Shown: positions 1 to 10,131, counted from the stretch's first letter. The stretch: DNA of 64,000 nt from Stutzerimonas stutzeri (GCA_019056435.1 CP077641.1:62001-126000), one strand, 5' to 3'. The notes: generated from the sequence alone by a model not told the origin. Program-made: numbers and translations.

Positions 1-1
1 T

Positions 2-1837
2 AGCCAATTCGTCAACTTCGGCGACTCGCTCAGCGACGCCGGCAACTTTCCGGATGTCGGCAGCCCCCTGCTAGGTGGCAATCCGACTGGCGGCCTTCGC
101 TTCACCAACCGTACCGGGCCTACTTACGCTGCGAACAACACGGAGTACTTCGGTCAGGTTGTTACCCAGGTACTCGCAGGCCGTTTGGGCCTTCAGTCGC
201 TGCCCTCTACACCGCTATTGCCAGAGCTGCTCACCGGAAACGCCGACGGTACCAACTACGCCGTCGGGGGTTACCGAACGGATCAGATCCTCGCCTCGAT
301 CAATGACCGCTCGACGGTCGAGGCGAATGGGCTGTCGCGAAGCCGCCTGGGTTATCTGGTGGAAAACCCTCGGGTCGACCCCAACGGCTTGTACTACCTC
401 AACGGCGGTGCGAACGACATATTCCAGCTCGTCCAGAATGGCCGCCCCGTCACCATGGCGCAGGCGGCCGACAATATGGTCCAGGCCGTCGAGGCGCTAC
501 AGCTCGCCGGCGCGCGTTACATAGTGGTGTCGGATCTGCCTAATGTCGGCGATACGCCACTGGGCAACAGCCTGCCCGGACTCGGCGCCCTGCTCAACGG
601 ACTGAGCGATGAATTCAACGATGAAATGGCCGCCGGGTTGCAGGCGCAGGGCGGCAATTACGTGTTGCTGAACAACCGATTGCTGCTCTCCGAAATCCGC
701 GCCGATCTCGCGCTCTACGGCTTCGACCCCACGATCGACCAGACGGCCGTGTGCTTCAGCGGTGACGGCTGTACACCGGACCCGACCTACGGGCTCGGCA
801 GTGCCGCGGCCGACCCGAGTCGCCTGCTGTTCAACGACGCGGTGCATCCAACCACGGCGGTCCACCAAATCAGTGCGGACTACATCTACTCGATCCTCGA
901 GGCGCCGGCCCAGGTCTCCCTGCTTCCTGAAATGGGCCGGGCTGCCCTCAGCAATCACTGGCAGATGCTCGATACCGAGTTGGCTGTGCAGCGCGCCAAT
1001 CGCCAGGCGATCGGCAGTTGGAGAGCCTTTGTCCAGGGCGACTACAGCCGTTCGGAATACGATGGGTTCGGCGGTGGCGATGGCAAGCGCCCGGCACTCA
1101 CGGTCGGATTCACCCACCGCCTGAACGAGGCATGGCTGTTCGGAGCGGGCCTCGGCGTTGCCGAGAACTCACTCACGCTCGGCGATGCCGATTCCGACTT
1201 CGACATGCGCAGCTACCTGGGCACAATCATGGCCGGCTATCAACAGGATCGCCTGTTCGCGCAGATCGCAGTCAGCGCCGGCTATCTCGATTACGACTCG
1301 CTGAACCGCCGCTTCGCGCTAGGTGTAGCCGAGCGCACCGAGAAGGGCAGTACAGAGGGGACGCTTTGGGGCGTAGCAGGCAAGACCGGCTTCAACCTGA
1401 TGCAGCCCGGCGACGCCCTGACGTTCGGTCCCTTCATCGGCGCCAGCTATCAGAAAATCGAAGTGGACGGCTACCGCGAGGATGGCGCCAGCGCGACAGC
1501 GCTGACTTTCGACGACCAGTCGCTGAAATCGCTGCGTCTCTCGGCGGGCCTGTTCGGTGAATACGCACTGACTGGGCGAACCCAGCTGTTCGGCGAGGTC
1601 GCACGAGAAGTCGAGCGGGAGGATGACGATCGGGAGGACCTGCGCCTGTCCCTGAACAGCGTGGCCGGCAACAGTTTCGAACTGCCGGGCGCAGTGCGGA
1701 CTGGCGACCAGACGCGCTTCAAACTGGGTCTGGCGCATCAATTGACCGACGGCATCAGCCTGCGTGCGAACTATCACTACATCGGCAACGACAACCGCAA
1801 CCACGGCATCGGTCTGTCGCTCGCGGTCGATCTGTAA
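2..1837 (+). CDS. GDSL autotransporter esterase, EstA-like (5' end missing)
   Basis: The gene enters from the left edge in frame 2, so its start and signal peptide are outside the window; 611 residues are visible. It opens with the GDSL esterase block I (FGDSLSDAGNF). Later come GGANDIF (block III type) and DAVHPT (block V, with the catalytic Asp and His). From about residue 300 the protein changes to alternating beta strands ending in LSLAVDL, as expected of an outer-membrane autotransporter barrel. This passenger-plus-barrel layout is that of Pseudomonas EstA, a surface-exposed esterase. A strong terminator follows the stop codon. The family call is firm; the substrate is not determined by sequence. 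Confidence 0.9.
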   Translation, partial: SQFVNFGDSLSDAGNFPDVGSPLLGGNPTGGLRFTNRTGPTYAANNTEYFGQVVTQVLAGRLGLQSLPSTPLLPELLTGNADGTNYAVGGYRTDQILASINDRSTVEANGLSRSRLGYLVENPRVDPNGLYYLNGGANDIFQLVQNGRPVTMAQAADNMVQAVEALQLAGARYIVVSDLPNVGDTPLGNSLPGLGALLNGLSDEFNDEMAAGLQAQGGNYVLLNNRLLLSEIRADLALYGFDPTIDQTAVCFSGDGCTPDPTYGLGSAAADPSRLLFNDAVHPTTAVHQISADYIYSILEAPAQVSLLPEMGRAALSNHWQMLDTELAVQRANRQAIGSWRAFVQGDYSRSEYDGFGGGDGKRPALTVGFTHRLNEAWLFGAGLGVAENSLTLGDADSDFDMRSYLGTIMAGYQQDRLFAQIAVSAGYLDYDSLNRRFALGVAERTEKGSTEGTLWGVAGKTGFNLMQPGDALTFGPFIGASYQKIEVDGYREDGASATALTFDDQSLKSLRLSAGLFGEYALTGRTQLFGEVAREVEREDDDREDLRLSLNSVAGNSFELPGAVRTGDQTRFKLGLAHQLTDGISLRANYHYIGNDNRNHGIGLSLAVDL

Positions 1838-1867
1838 ACCAATCCTCGTTTGGCTTGCCTTGCCCGG

Positions 1868-1898
1868 CCGCTACGCCTCGCTGCGTAGCGGTTTTTTT
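1868..1898 (+). terminator. Rho-independent terminator of the esterase gene
   Basis: A perfect 9-bp stem (CCGCTACGC / GCGTAGCGG) with a 6-nt loop is followed by seven T. It starts 30 nt after the esterase stop and ends 2 nt before the stop of the convergent coiled-coil gene. Confidence 0.9.
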
Positions 1899-1900
1899 CG

Positions 1901-2806
1901 TCAGCGCTGTTGCTGCAGGTTGGCGATCTGGCTCTGCAACGTATTGATGCTGCGGGTCATCTGAGCGCGGAAGGCATCGAATTCGCCGGTGTTCACCCCC
2001 GGGGTCGGGGTCGGGGTCGGACGGTTGTCCAGCTCGCTGCGCAGGACCAGCAGATCCTGCTCCAGGCGACTGACAGCCTGGCTGGGGTCGCCTTTCTGCT
2101 TCAGCGCCGCGATGTCCTTGCTCATCCCCTCGATGCGCGACGCGAGCGACGGTACGGAATCCACGGCGCCCTTGAGGTCGCTCACGGCGCGCTTGAGCGT
2201 CGCCTGCTCGCCATCCAGCCCCTTGAGGCTTTCGGCCAGCTCGGCCGTGCTGGCCTGCTGGGTACGCACCTCCGAGGACACGGCCTCGACACGTCGCCCC
2301 TGCTCTTCCAGCCGCTGCTGCTGATTGTCCTGCTTGCCGACCAGGCTCTGCTGCTGCGTGGTGATGGCGCGCTGTTGCTCGGCGAGTTCCTGGGCCTGCT
2401 TTTCCAGTTGCTTGATGCGCAGCTTGAGCGCTTCGCCTTCGGTGGTGACATTCGATTCGGTGGCCACGACCTTGCCGGAGATGTCCTGCAGCCGCCCGGC
2501 CGCGTCCTCACTGATGCGAGCAAAGCTCTCTTGGGTCGCTACCAATTGTGCTTCGAGGCGGTCGATCTGCTGCATGCTCCACCAGCCCAGACCGCCCAGC
2601 GCGACGGCGAGCACGACGATCATCAGCCAGAGTGGCGCCGTGCTGACGTTGCGACGCTTCTGCCGGGAACGTCCTTCGTCCGCCCGCAGGTCAGGTGCGG
2701 GGCGACGAATCGGTTCCAGCTCGGGGGCTGGATAGGGCCCATCTTGGTCGCGAGCGGCGGTCAGGCTGGGTACGTTTTCCAGTTCGTCGTGAGCATCGTT
2801 GCGCAT
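1901..2806 (-). CDS. Single-pass membrane protein with long coiled coil
   Basis: This 301-aa protein has a charged N-terminal tail of about 65 residues, one membrane segment (about residues 70-90, WLMIVVLAVALGGLGWW), and then about 200 residues of Gln/Glu/Ala-rich heptads predicted to form a coiled coil (LEKQAQELAEQQ and similar). This suggests a type II inner-membrane protein with a periplasmic coiled coil. The start at 2806 is preferred over an upstream Met because it has an AAGG ribosome site 7 nt away and avoids a non-conserved Arg-rich leader. I recognise it only as a conserved Pseudomonas hypothetical; no enzymatic motif is visible. Confidence 0.75.
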   Translation of the reverse strand: MRNDAHDELENVPSLTAARDQDGPYPAPELEPIRRPAPDLRADEGRSRQKRRNVSTAPLWLMIVVLAVALGGLGWWSMQQIDRLEAQLVATQESFARISEDAAGRLQDISGKVVATESNVTTEGEALKLRIKQLEKQAQELAEQQRAITTQQQSLVGKQDNQQQRLEEQGRRVEAVSSEVRTQQASTAELAESLKGLDGEQATLKRAVSDLKGAVDSVPSLASRIEGMSKDIAALKQKGDPSQAVSRLEQDLLVLRSELDNRPTPTPTPGVNTGEFDAFRAQMTRSINTLQSQIANLQQQR

Positions 2807-3153
2807 GGGATACCTTCGAGGGGGCGCGGAGCGAAAACAACGCGCAGTATAACGATTCGACCAGGCGACTTCAGCGCCCTGGATGTGACGCCGCACCAGG
2901 AACAGGCGCCGCCGACGCGGCGAGCCTCACCGCCGTGCAACCCGCCCCCCGGCTATGCGGAGATCAGGCTCGACGAAAAGAAGCCTCGCATCTACTGCAA
3001 GCCGCATTCCGCCTGGCGTTCATCCGCCCCGCAGCGGCCAAAAGCGTGAACTGGTACGCCCATTGCTACACCCGTCATGCCAGCGGATAGCGTTTTCCGA
3101 CAAGGAGGTCGGGCCCAAGGCGTGACAGTGACAACAAGAAGGAGCGAATCGGT
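2807..3153. other. Intergenic region, divergent promoters expected
   Basis: There are 347 bases between two divergently read genes. I see no convincing coding sequence, RNA or strong hairpin. Promoters for both flanking genes must lie here, but I could not pick out a clear -35/-10 pair. Confidence 0.5.
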
Positions 3154-3426
3154 ATGGAGATCAACAAGGCCGTTCTCGACTGTATGCAGAGCTTGCGCCG
3201 TCGTCTGCGCGACGAACAGCGGCTGGACATTCGCCTGAGCCAGCCGGACGCCGTCACGGCCATGCTCACCGCTTGCCTCGGTTCCGGCGACGAACTGACC
3301 CGCGAACTCGGTCGCCAGTTGGCGGCCTACACCGACCAACCCACTCCCGTCGCCATCAAGCCCTCCAGCGCATCCGCCCATGTTCCGTCGGTACGCATCT
3401 ATCGCGGCCAACGCGTCATGGCCTGA
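3154..3426 (+). CDS. Small conserved hypothetical protein, 90 aa
   Basis: This is a short soluble protein with no membrane segment or signal peptide. The N-terminal 60 residues look helical and amphipathic, and the tail is basic (VRIYRGQRVMA). A GGAG ribosome site lies upstream of the ATG. It ends 2 nt before the stop of the convergent argP gene. I do not recognise a named domain; small proteins like this are common Pseudomonas-restricted hypotheticals. The function is unknown. Confidence 0.6.
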   Translation: MEINKAVLDCMQSLRRRLRDEQRLDIRLSQPDAVTAMLTACLGSGDELTRELGRQLAAYTDQPTPVAIKPSSASAHVPSVRIYRGQRVMA

Positions 3427-3428
3427 GC

Positions 3429-4316
3429 CTACCCGACCAACCACTGACCGGCTGACCGCTGCAACTGGCGCGTGAACTCGGCCAGCAGTTCGCCGCCATT
3501 GCGCCAGTGATGCCAGTACAGCCGCACGTCGATCGGCGGGCCACTGTACACATCGACCAGCGCCCCGCTGCGGTACAGCTCCTGCACTTGCAGCTCGGGC
3601 ACCAGCCCCCAACCCAGGCCGCTCTGAATCAGGCGCACGAAGCCTTCCGACGATGGGCAGAGATGGTGACTGAACGGCCCTTCCAACCCCAGCGACGCCA
3701 GGTAGCGATGCTGCAACTGATCATCCGGGCCGAACACGATGGCCGGCGCGCGCAGCAGCGCCTCGGCTGGAGGAGCATCGCGCAGGTGCCGCTCGACAAA
3801 AGCCGGGCTGGCCAGGGCGCGATAGCGCATGGCCCCGAGAAACTCGCTACGGGCGCCGCCCAGCGGACGCTCCACGGCGCAGACGCAGGCCGCCACCTCA
3901 CCTGCGCGCATGCGCTTGAGGCCAACGTCCTGGTCCTCCAGCACGTGGTCGAGCACCACGCCATGGGCCGCACAAAAAGGCGCAACCGCCGGCGCCCACC
4001 AGGTCGCCAGGCTGTCGGAATTGAGCGCGATGCGCAGCCGCTCCGGCAGATGGCTGTCGTCGAGCTGCGGCACCTGGGCCTGCAGGTCGCGCTCCAGCAG
4101 CCGCACCTGCTGTACGTGGTTAAGCAGGCGGCGCCCCACCTCGGTGGGCTTTGGCGGTGTTGCACGAAGCAGTACCGGCTGCCCGAGCCGAGCCTCGAGC
4201 AGCTTGATCCGCTGCGAAACGGCCGATTGCGAAAGACCCAGACGCTGTGCCGCACGATCGAACCCCGCCTGTTCCACCACAGCCGCCAGGGCAGCGAGAA
4301 GCTTGTAATCGAACAT
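3429..4316 (-). CDS. argP: LysR-family regulator ArgP (IciA)
   Basis: The 295-aa LysR-type regulator has an N-terminal winged helix-turn-helix (FDRAAQRLGLSQSAVSQRIKLLE, residues 19-41) and a C-terminal ligand-binding domain. The opening (MFDYKLLAALAAVVEQ) is characteristic of ArgP. ArgP senses lysine and arginine and activates the basic amino-acid exporter gene, here the divergent lysE-type gene starting 97 nt away. That divergent arrangement is the classic one and supports the call. Length is normal and the frame is intact. Confidence 0.92.
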   Translation of the reverse strand: MFDYKLLAALAAVVEQAGFDRAAQRLGLSQSAVSQRIKLLEARLGQPVLLRATPPKPTEVGRRLLNHVQQVRLLERDLQAQVPQLDDSHLPERLRIALNSDSLATWWAPAVAPFCAAHGVVLDHVLEDQDVGLKRMRAGEVAACVCAVERPLGGARSEFLGAMRYRALASPAFVERHLRDAPPAEALLRAPAIVFGPDDQLQHRYLASLGLEGPFSHHLCPSSEGFVRLIQSGLGWGLVPELQVQELYRSGALVDVYSGPPIDVRLYWHHWRNGGELLAEFTRQLQRSAGQWLVG

Positions 4317-4412
4317 TAGCTCACCTTATGCCGCATAACGATTTTTCGTTTTTCTTATAGAGCGGCTGCACCGAAACTGCCAGCCACTCTTTCGGATAAA
4401 GGCAACAGCGTC

Positions 4413-5014
4413 ATGTGGCAGAGCTATTTCAACGGGTTGATCGTCACCGCAGGACTGATCGTGGCAATCGGCGCGCAGAACGCCTTCGTCCTGGCGCAGA
4501 GCCTGCGACGCGAGCATCACCTGCCGGTCGCGGCGCTGTGCATCCTGTGCGACATCATCCTGGTCAGTGTCGGCGTGTTCGGCCTCGCCGCCGTACTGGC
4601 TCGCAGCCCCCTGTTGCTCGAAATCACCCGTTGGGGCGGCGCGGCCTTCCTGCTGTATTACGGCGTGGTCGCCCTGCGTCGCGCCGCTCGCCCGCAAAGC
4701 CTGAAGGAAGACGAACGCAACGGCAGCCGCCCGCTGCGCCGCGTGCTGCTGGCAGCGCTGGCCGTGACCCTGCTCAACCCGCATGTGTACCTGGATACCG
4801 TCCTACTGATCGGCACGCTCGGTGCCCAACAACCGGAACCGGGCGCCTACACCCTCGGCGCGGCAAGCGCCTCGACGATGTGGTTCATGATCCTCGCGCT
4901 CGGCGGGGCCTGGCTCGCCCCTGGCTGGCTCGTCCCCTGACCTGGCGACTCATTGACCTGGGCGTGGCCGCGATGATGTTCGCCGTCGCCGCTCAACTCA
5001 TCTTCGCCGCCTGA
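4413..5014 (+). CDS. LysE/ArgO-family amino-acid exporter (frame break near 3' end)
   Basis: This is an inner-membrane exporter of basic amino acids (lysine/arginine family) with about six hydrophobic segments and the family motif GAQNAFVLAQ near the N-terminus. Read straight, it stops at 4938-4940 after 175 residues. The expected C-terminus (RPLTWRLIDLGVAAMMFAVA) continues in another frame to 5014. Adding one C to the C-run at 4918-4921 restores a 200-aa protein of normal family length. The neighbour argP is divergent and is its likely activator. I infer a sequencing slip rather than a genuine pseudogene, because the downstream reading frame is perfectly conserved. Confidence 0.85.
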
Positions 5015-5372
5015 GGAACGACCGCCACAGGCGAAGGTCCACGCAGAGGGTTCTCCCCGGCCCAGCCCGCCAGGCCGTCGCTTTCACAGGCTCTGGCTCG
5101 GCTTTCCCACACAGTTGGCGCGTGGTTTTGCCGCAGGGCCGGTGCTATGATCCCGGGTTCGCGGGCATGGAGCGGAACGCTTCAGCCCGCCACCACGGCC
5201 GCCCGTGAACGGCCAAGAGATTGCGCACGCATGCAGCGAGCGAAGGGAAAAGACAGACGCAAACGGACGACTTCGTGCAGTTTCATCCGTGGCGCAAAGC
5301 GCTGACCTCCAGTGCAACTGCCTCCTTCCAGCTGGCCGCATCAATCCTCGACACCTGAGCAGGAGATACACC
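5015..5372. other. Intergenic region upstream of sodB
   Basis: These 358 bases separate lysE from sodB. No gene, tRNA or strong terminator is apparent. A GGAG ribosome site for sodB lies just before its start; the sodB promoter must be here but is not resolvable by eye. Confidence 0.5.
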
Positions 5373-5950
5373 ATGGCTTTCGAATTGCCCCCGCTTCCGT
5401 TTGAAAAGAACGCCCTCGAGCCGCACATTTCCGCCGAGACGTTCGAGTATCACCATGGCAAGCATCACCAGGCCTACGTGACCAACCTGAACAACCTGAT
5501 TCCGGTACCGAGTTCGAAGGCAAGGACCTGGAAACCATCATCAAGACCTCTTCCGGTGGCATCTTCAACAACGCCGCCCAGGTCTGGAACCACACTTTCT
5601 TCTGGAACTGCATGGCCCCGAACGCTGGCGGCCAGCCGACCGGTGCTCTGGCTGATGCCATCAACGCCGCCTTCGGCTCCTTCGACAAGTTCAAGGAAGA
5701 GTTCACCAAGACCGCCATCGGAACCTTCGGCTCCGGCTGGGCCTGGCTGGTGAAGAAGTCCGACGGCAGCGTCGGTCTGGCGAGCACCATCGGTGCCGGC
5801 AACCCGATGACCGCTGGCGACAAGCCGCTGCTGACCTGCGACGTCTGGGAACACGCCTACTACATCGACTACCGCAACGCCCGTCCGAAGTTCGTCGAGG
5901 CGTTCTGGAACGTCGTGAACTGGGACTTCGTGGCGAAGAACTTCGCCTGA
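5373..5950 (+). CDS. sodB: Iron superoxide dismutase SodB (frame break)
   Basis: SodB is a cytoplasmic enzyme converting superoxide to hydrogen peroxide and oxygen. The N-terminus ([18 protein letters not shown]), the metal-binding His segment ([12 protein letters not shown]), [10 protein letters not shown] and the C-terminal [13 protein letters not shown] motif are all present, so both metal-ligand regions are intact. The frame breaks after NNLIP. Restoring one G at the GG of 5504-5505 gives [12 protein letters not shown] and a full 192-aa protein, the standard FeSOD length. A strong terminator follows. The break is most simply a missing base in the sequence. FeSOD rather than MnSOD is judged from the overall sequence style. 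Confidence 0.93.
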
Positions 5951-6278
5951 AGTCCGGCCTGCCAGCGGTAGCCTGAACCGGTTGCCGTCAGCACGCTAAC
6001 GAAATGCCCGCATCCTCCGATGCGGGCATTTTTCGTTGTGGCGCAGGGTAGCGGCAGGCGACGCCATCCACTCAGTACGATTCCCTGTACGGCGCCCTGA
6101 AGCGGTGCGGCACGCGCGGCAGCCTGTCGGCAAAGCACCATTTCGGCGCAACGACTATCATCGCCACGAACGTTCGGCCCGGCTCACGCCGATTCGCCGG
6201 AGCGCGGGCGACGTTTCCTGACTGCTTGGCCAGCTTTTTGCTTTTCTCTCGACCACGAATCACAGCGGAACCCTGTTC
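5951..6278. other. Intergenic region with sodB terminator
   Basis: These 328 bases separate sodB from the ABC transporter operon. They contain the sodB terminator at 6002-6033 and nothing else I can support; the right half presumably carries the transporter promoter. Confidence 0.5.
6002..6033 (+). terminator. Rho-independent terminator of sodB
   Basis: A perfect 13-bp stem (AAATGCCCGCATC and its complement) with a 4-nt loop runs into a T-run, 51 nt after the sodB stop. Confidence 0.92.
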
Positions 6279-7832
6279 ATGTCCGACTCATCCACCGCCC
6301 GGCTGCAGCTTCGAGGCATCACCAAGCAGTACCCGGGCTGCCTGGCCAACGACCGCATCGACCTGTCCATCGAACCTGGCGAGATCCATGCGCTGCTGGG
6401 CGAGAACGGCGCAGGCAAGAGCACGCTGATGAAGATCATCTACGGCGTGACGCAGCCGGACGCCGGGCACATCGTCTGGCAGGGCGAGCCGGTCGTCATG
6501 CGCGACCCGGCACAGGCGCGCGAACGCGGCATTGGCATGGTGTTCCAGCACTTTTCACTGTTCGAGACGCTGACCGTGGCGGAGAACATCGCCCTTGCGC
6601 TGGGGGCCGCGGCCGGCTCACCCAGGCAGCTGGAGCCGAAGATCCGTGAGGTGTCCAAGCGCTACGGCATGCCGCTCGAACCGCACCGCCTGGTGCACAG
6701 CCTGTCGATCGGCGAGCGCCAGCGAGTGGAGATCGTCCGCTGCCTGATGCAGGACATCAAACTCTTGATCCTCGACGAACCCACCTCGGTGCTCACGCCG
6801 CAGGAAGCCGATGATCTCTTTGTCACCCTGCGCCGCCTGGCCGGCGAAGGCTGCAGCATCCTGTTCATCAGCCACAAGCTCAACGAAGTACGGGCCCTGT
6901 GCCAGACGGCCACCGTCTTGCGTGGCGGCAAGGTGTCCGGAGACTGCATACCGGCCGAATGCTCGGATCTGCAACTGGCACGGCTGATGGTCGGCGACGC
7001 CGAAGGGCTCGAAGCGGAGTACCCAAAGGCCGAGGGCGCGGCGCCCTTCCTGCGTGTCGAGCGTCTGTCCTGGCACAACGCCGACCCGTTCGGCGTGTCA
7101 CTGCGCGAGGTCGACCTCGAAGTCCGCGCCGGCGAGATCGTGGGCATTGCCGGCGTGGCCGGCAACGGTCAGGACGAACTGCTCGCCCTGCTCAGTGGCG
7201 AACGTCTGCTGGTGCCGAGCGAAGGCGACACGATCCGCTTCCTCGATGACCCGGTCGCACACCTGCGGCCCGACGCGCGCCGGCGCCATGGCATGGCTTT
7301 CGTGCCGGCCGAGCGCCTGGGCCACGGCGCCGTGCCAAGCATGAGCCTGGCCGACAATGCCCTGCTCACCGCGTACCAGCAGCGCGGAATGCTGGGCAAG
7401 GGGCTGATCCAGCGCAGCCGGGTCAAGGCGTTCGCCGAGCGCATCATCCAGCGCTTCGCCGTGAAGACGCCGGACGCCGAAACCACCGCGGCCAGCCTGT
7501 CCGGTGGCAACCTGCAGAAGTTCATCCTGGGTCGCGAGATCCTTCAGCAACCCAAGCTGCTGATCGCCGCGCACCCGACCTGGGGCGTCGACGTCGGCGC
7601 CGCCGCGGCGATCCATCGGGCGCTGATCGAGCTGCGCGACGCCGGCGCCGCCATCCTGGTGATTTCGGAGGACCTGGAAGAACTGTTCCAGATCAGCGAC
7701 CGGATCGCCGCACTCAGCCACGGCGCGCTGTCGGCCCAGTACCCGATCGCGAGCACCACGCCGGCGGAAGTCGGGCGCTGGATGGCCGGCCAGTTCGATA
7801 CCCGCATTCCCGCATCAACTCCCGCTGCCTGA
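6279..7832 (+). CDS. ABC transporter ATPase, nucleoside/BMP type (duplicated ATPase)
   Basis: The 517-aa protein has two fused ABC domains, like RbsA, YufO and other carbohydrate/nucleoside importers. Domain 1 has a full Walker A (GENGAGKST, about residue 46), Q-loop (VFQHFSLF), signature LSIGERQRVEI and Walker B (LLILDEPTSVL). Domain 2 (from about 255) has the degenerate Walker A typical of the family (GVAGNGQDELL) and signature LSGGNLQK. It energises the two permeases that follow. The pattern ATPase-permease-permease is that of purine nucleoside transporters with a BMP-type lipoprotein, but no such binding protein is adjacent here. Frame intact. Confidence 0.88.
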   Translation: MSDSSTARLQLRGITKQYPGCLANDRIDLSIEPGEIHALLGENGAGKSTLMKIIYGVTQPDAGHIVWQGEPVVMRDPAQARERGIGMVFQHFSLFETLTVAENIALALGAAAGSPRQLEPKIREVSKRYGMPLEPHRLVHSLSIGERQRVEIVRCLMQDIKLLILDEPTSVLTPQEADDLFVTLRRLAGEGCSILFISHKLNEVRALCQTATVLRGGKVSGDCIPAECSDLQLARLMVGDAEGLEAEYPKAEGAAPFLRVERLSWHNADPFGVSLREVDLEVRAGEIVGIAGVAGNGQDELLALLSGERLLVPSEGDTIRFLDDPVAHLRPDARRRHGMAFVPAERLGHGAVPSMSLADNALLTAYQQRGMLGKGLIQRSRVKAFAERIIQRFAVKTPDAETTAASLSGGNLQKFILGREILQQPKLLIAAHPTWGVDVGAAAAIHRALIELRDAGAAILVISEDLEELFQISDRIAALSHGALSAQYPIASTTPAEVGRWMAGQFDTRIPASTPAA

Positions 7833-7845
7833 CGAGACCGCCTCA

Positions 7846-8947
7846 ATGCTGCTAACCCTCGAACCGCGCGGCCAGCAGTCGCGCGCCATGCTCTGGTTCT
7901 CGCCGCTGCTGGCGGCCCTGCTGACCCTGCTCAGCGGCGCACTGCTTTCGCGGTCCTCGGCCATCCGCCTCTGGAGACGCTGAAGGTGCTGCTGATCGAT
8001 CCGGTGAGCGACCTCTACGGCCTCTCCGAGCTGCTGGTCAAGGCACTGCCGATCATGCTTTGCGCGCTTGGCCTGGCGGTGGTCTACAGCGCCCGCATCT
8101 GGAACATCGGGGCAGAAGGCCAACTGCTGATCGGCGCGCTCGCCGGCAGCGCCGTGGCGGTCAATATCATCGAATGGGAAAGTCAGTGGGCACTGGTCAT
8201 CACGCTGCTGGTCGGCACCCTCGGCGGCGCAGCGTGGGGGCGCTGTGCGCCTGGTTGAAGACGGCGTTCAACGCCAACGAAATCCTCACCAGCATCATGC
8301 TCAACTACATCGCGTTGAACCTGCTGCTGTTCTGCGTCCACGGGCCGCTGAAAGACCCGGAAGGCTTCAACTTCCCGGAATCCGCCATGTTCGGCGACGC
8401 CACCCGCCTGCCGCAGATCGTCGAGGACCTGCGTGTCCACGGCGGCCTGTACTTCGCCCTGCTGGCACTGGTCGCGGTCTGGGTCCTGCTGCAGCGCAGC
8501 TTTCTCGGCTTCCAGATCAAGGTCATGGGGCTCGACAAGCGCGCGGCGGGCTTCGTCGGCTTCCGTGACAAATGGCTCGTCTGGGTCACCCTGCTGATCA
8601 GCGGCGGACTCGCCGGCCTGGCCGGTGTCGCGGAAGTCACCGGCCCCATCGGCCAACTCGTGCCGCAGGTCTCGCCGGGCTACGGCTATGCGGCGATCAC
8701 CGTCGCGTTCCTCGGACGGCTGCATCCGCTGGGCATCGTCTTCGCCAGCCTGCTGATGGCGCTGCTGTACCTGGGCGGTGAAAACGCCCAGATGGCCGCC
8801 AATCTGCCGCAATCCATCACCCAACTGTTCCAGGGGATGGTGCTGTTCTTCTTGCTGGCGTGCGATGTGCTGATTCTGTATCGCCCGCGTCTCAAGGGCA
8901 TCGCAAAGCTCAAGGCGGGCCGCTCGACGAAGGAAGCCACGGCATGA
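7846..8947 (+). CDS. ABC transporter permease 1, nucleoside type (two frame breaks)
   Basis: This is an inner-membrane permease of the BPD_transp_2 family, partner of the preceding ATPase. Three pieces in different frames join into one 367-aa protein. Adding one T to the T-run at 7946-7948 turns the early stop into LLFAVLGHPPLETLKVLL. Adding one G to the run at 8236-8240 gives GAAWGALCAWLKTAFNANE. Family motifs are present (IWNIGAEGQLLIGA; NANEILTSIMLNYIA; the late GYGYAAITVAFLGRLHP). It begins 13 nt after the ATPase stop, so it is in the same operon. The breaks are probably base-calling errors, given clean continuation on each side. Confidence 0.85.
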
Positions 8948-9014
8948 CCCGGACCTCAACCCTTTCTATTTCCAGCCTCATGCCTCCAGCCTTAGACGGC
9001 ATCCGGGAGTAACC

Positions 9015-9940
9015 ATGGACATCGACCTGCTGACCAACATCTTCTACGCCATGATCCGCACCGGTACGCCGCTACTGCTGGTCGCGCTCGGCGAGCTCGT
9101 CTGCGAAAAGACCGGTGTCCTCAATCTCGGCCAGGAAGGCATGATGCTGTTCGGTGCAGTGATCGGCTTCATGGTCGCCTTTTCCACCGGCAATCTCTGG
9201 CTCGGCGTGCTGTTCGCCTGCCTCGCCGGGGTGCTGCTCTCGTTGCTGTTCGCCATGGTTGCGCTGGGCTTCAACGCCAATCAGGTGGCGACCGGGTTGG
9301 CCCTGACCATCTTCGGGGTCGGCCTGTCATCCTTCGTTGGCGCGAGCTGGTGGGCAAGCCACTGGCCGGGTTCGAGCCGATCGCCATCCCATTGCTCGCC
9401 GACATTCCGGTGATCGGGCGGATGCTGTTCGCCCAGGATCTGCTCGTCTACCTGTCCTTCGCGCTGTTCGCCCTGGTCGCCTGGGTGCTGCTGAAAAGCC
9501 GCATCGGCCTGATCATCCAGGCCGTCGGCGAGAACCCGAACGCGGCCAGCGCCATGGGCCTGCCGGTGCTGCGCGTACGCACCCTGGCCGTCATGTTCGG
9601 CGGCGCCATGGCGAGCCTCGCCGGCGGCTACATGTCCCTGGCCTATACCCCGATGTGGGCGGAAAACATGACCGCAGGCCGCGGCTGGATCGCCCTGGCG
9701 CTGGTGGTGTTCGCCAGTTGGCGCGTCAGCCGCGTGCTGCTCGGCGCCTACCTGTTCGGTCTCGCCAGCATCCTGCATCTGGTCGCCCAGGGCATTGGCC
9801 TCGCCATCCCCGGCAACCTGCTGGCGATGCTGCCGTATGTGGCCACCATCCTGGTGTTGGTCATCCTGTCGAGGGATGCGATCCGCACCCGGCTCTACGC
9901 ACCGGTTTCGCTCGGCCAGCCCTGGCAACCGGGGCATTGA
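9015..9940 (+). CDS. ABC transporter permease 2, nucleoside type (frame break)
   Basis: This is the second membrane subunit of the nucleoside-type importer, repaired length 308 aa, with about eight hydrophobic segments. The family motif NLGQEGMMLFGAV near residue 40 and NANQVATGLALTIFG are clear. The frame breaks at the GG of 9349-9350; one extra G gives FVGASWVGKPLAGFEP and joins both halves. A GGAG ribosome site precedes the ATG. It lies 67 nt after permease 1, same operon. No BMP-type binding protein follows; the next gene is an unrelated dehydrogenase. Confidence 0.85.
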
Positions 9941-10131
9941 TCGGCTAGCCCGTGCCTGAAAGCCGGGCGCCGAGCCACCGGCATTGCCGGCTCGGCCAGG
10001 CTCTGGCAGGGCACCCCGCAGCAGGCGATACCCCGCGCCCGCCTGGCTGCACAGCAGCGCGTCCCGTGGCGCCACCACGCCCCGGCGTTGTCGACTATGC
10101 TCTCCAGCCCACCCCAACGGAGAGCGAAGCA

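Noticed and set aside
2992-3612. Minus-strand frame across the 90-aa gene and argP end
   Set aside because: It overlaps two better-supported genes, lacks a ribosome site and has low-complexity Gly/Ala/Arg composition.
4911-5014. Programmed frameshift in lysE
   Set aside because: No slippery heptamer or stimulatory structure is evident; a missing C in a four-C run explains it.
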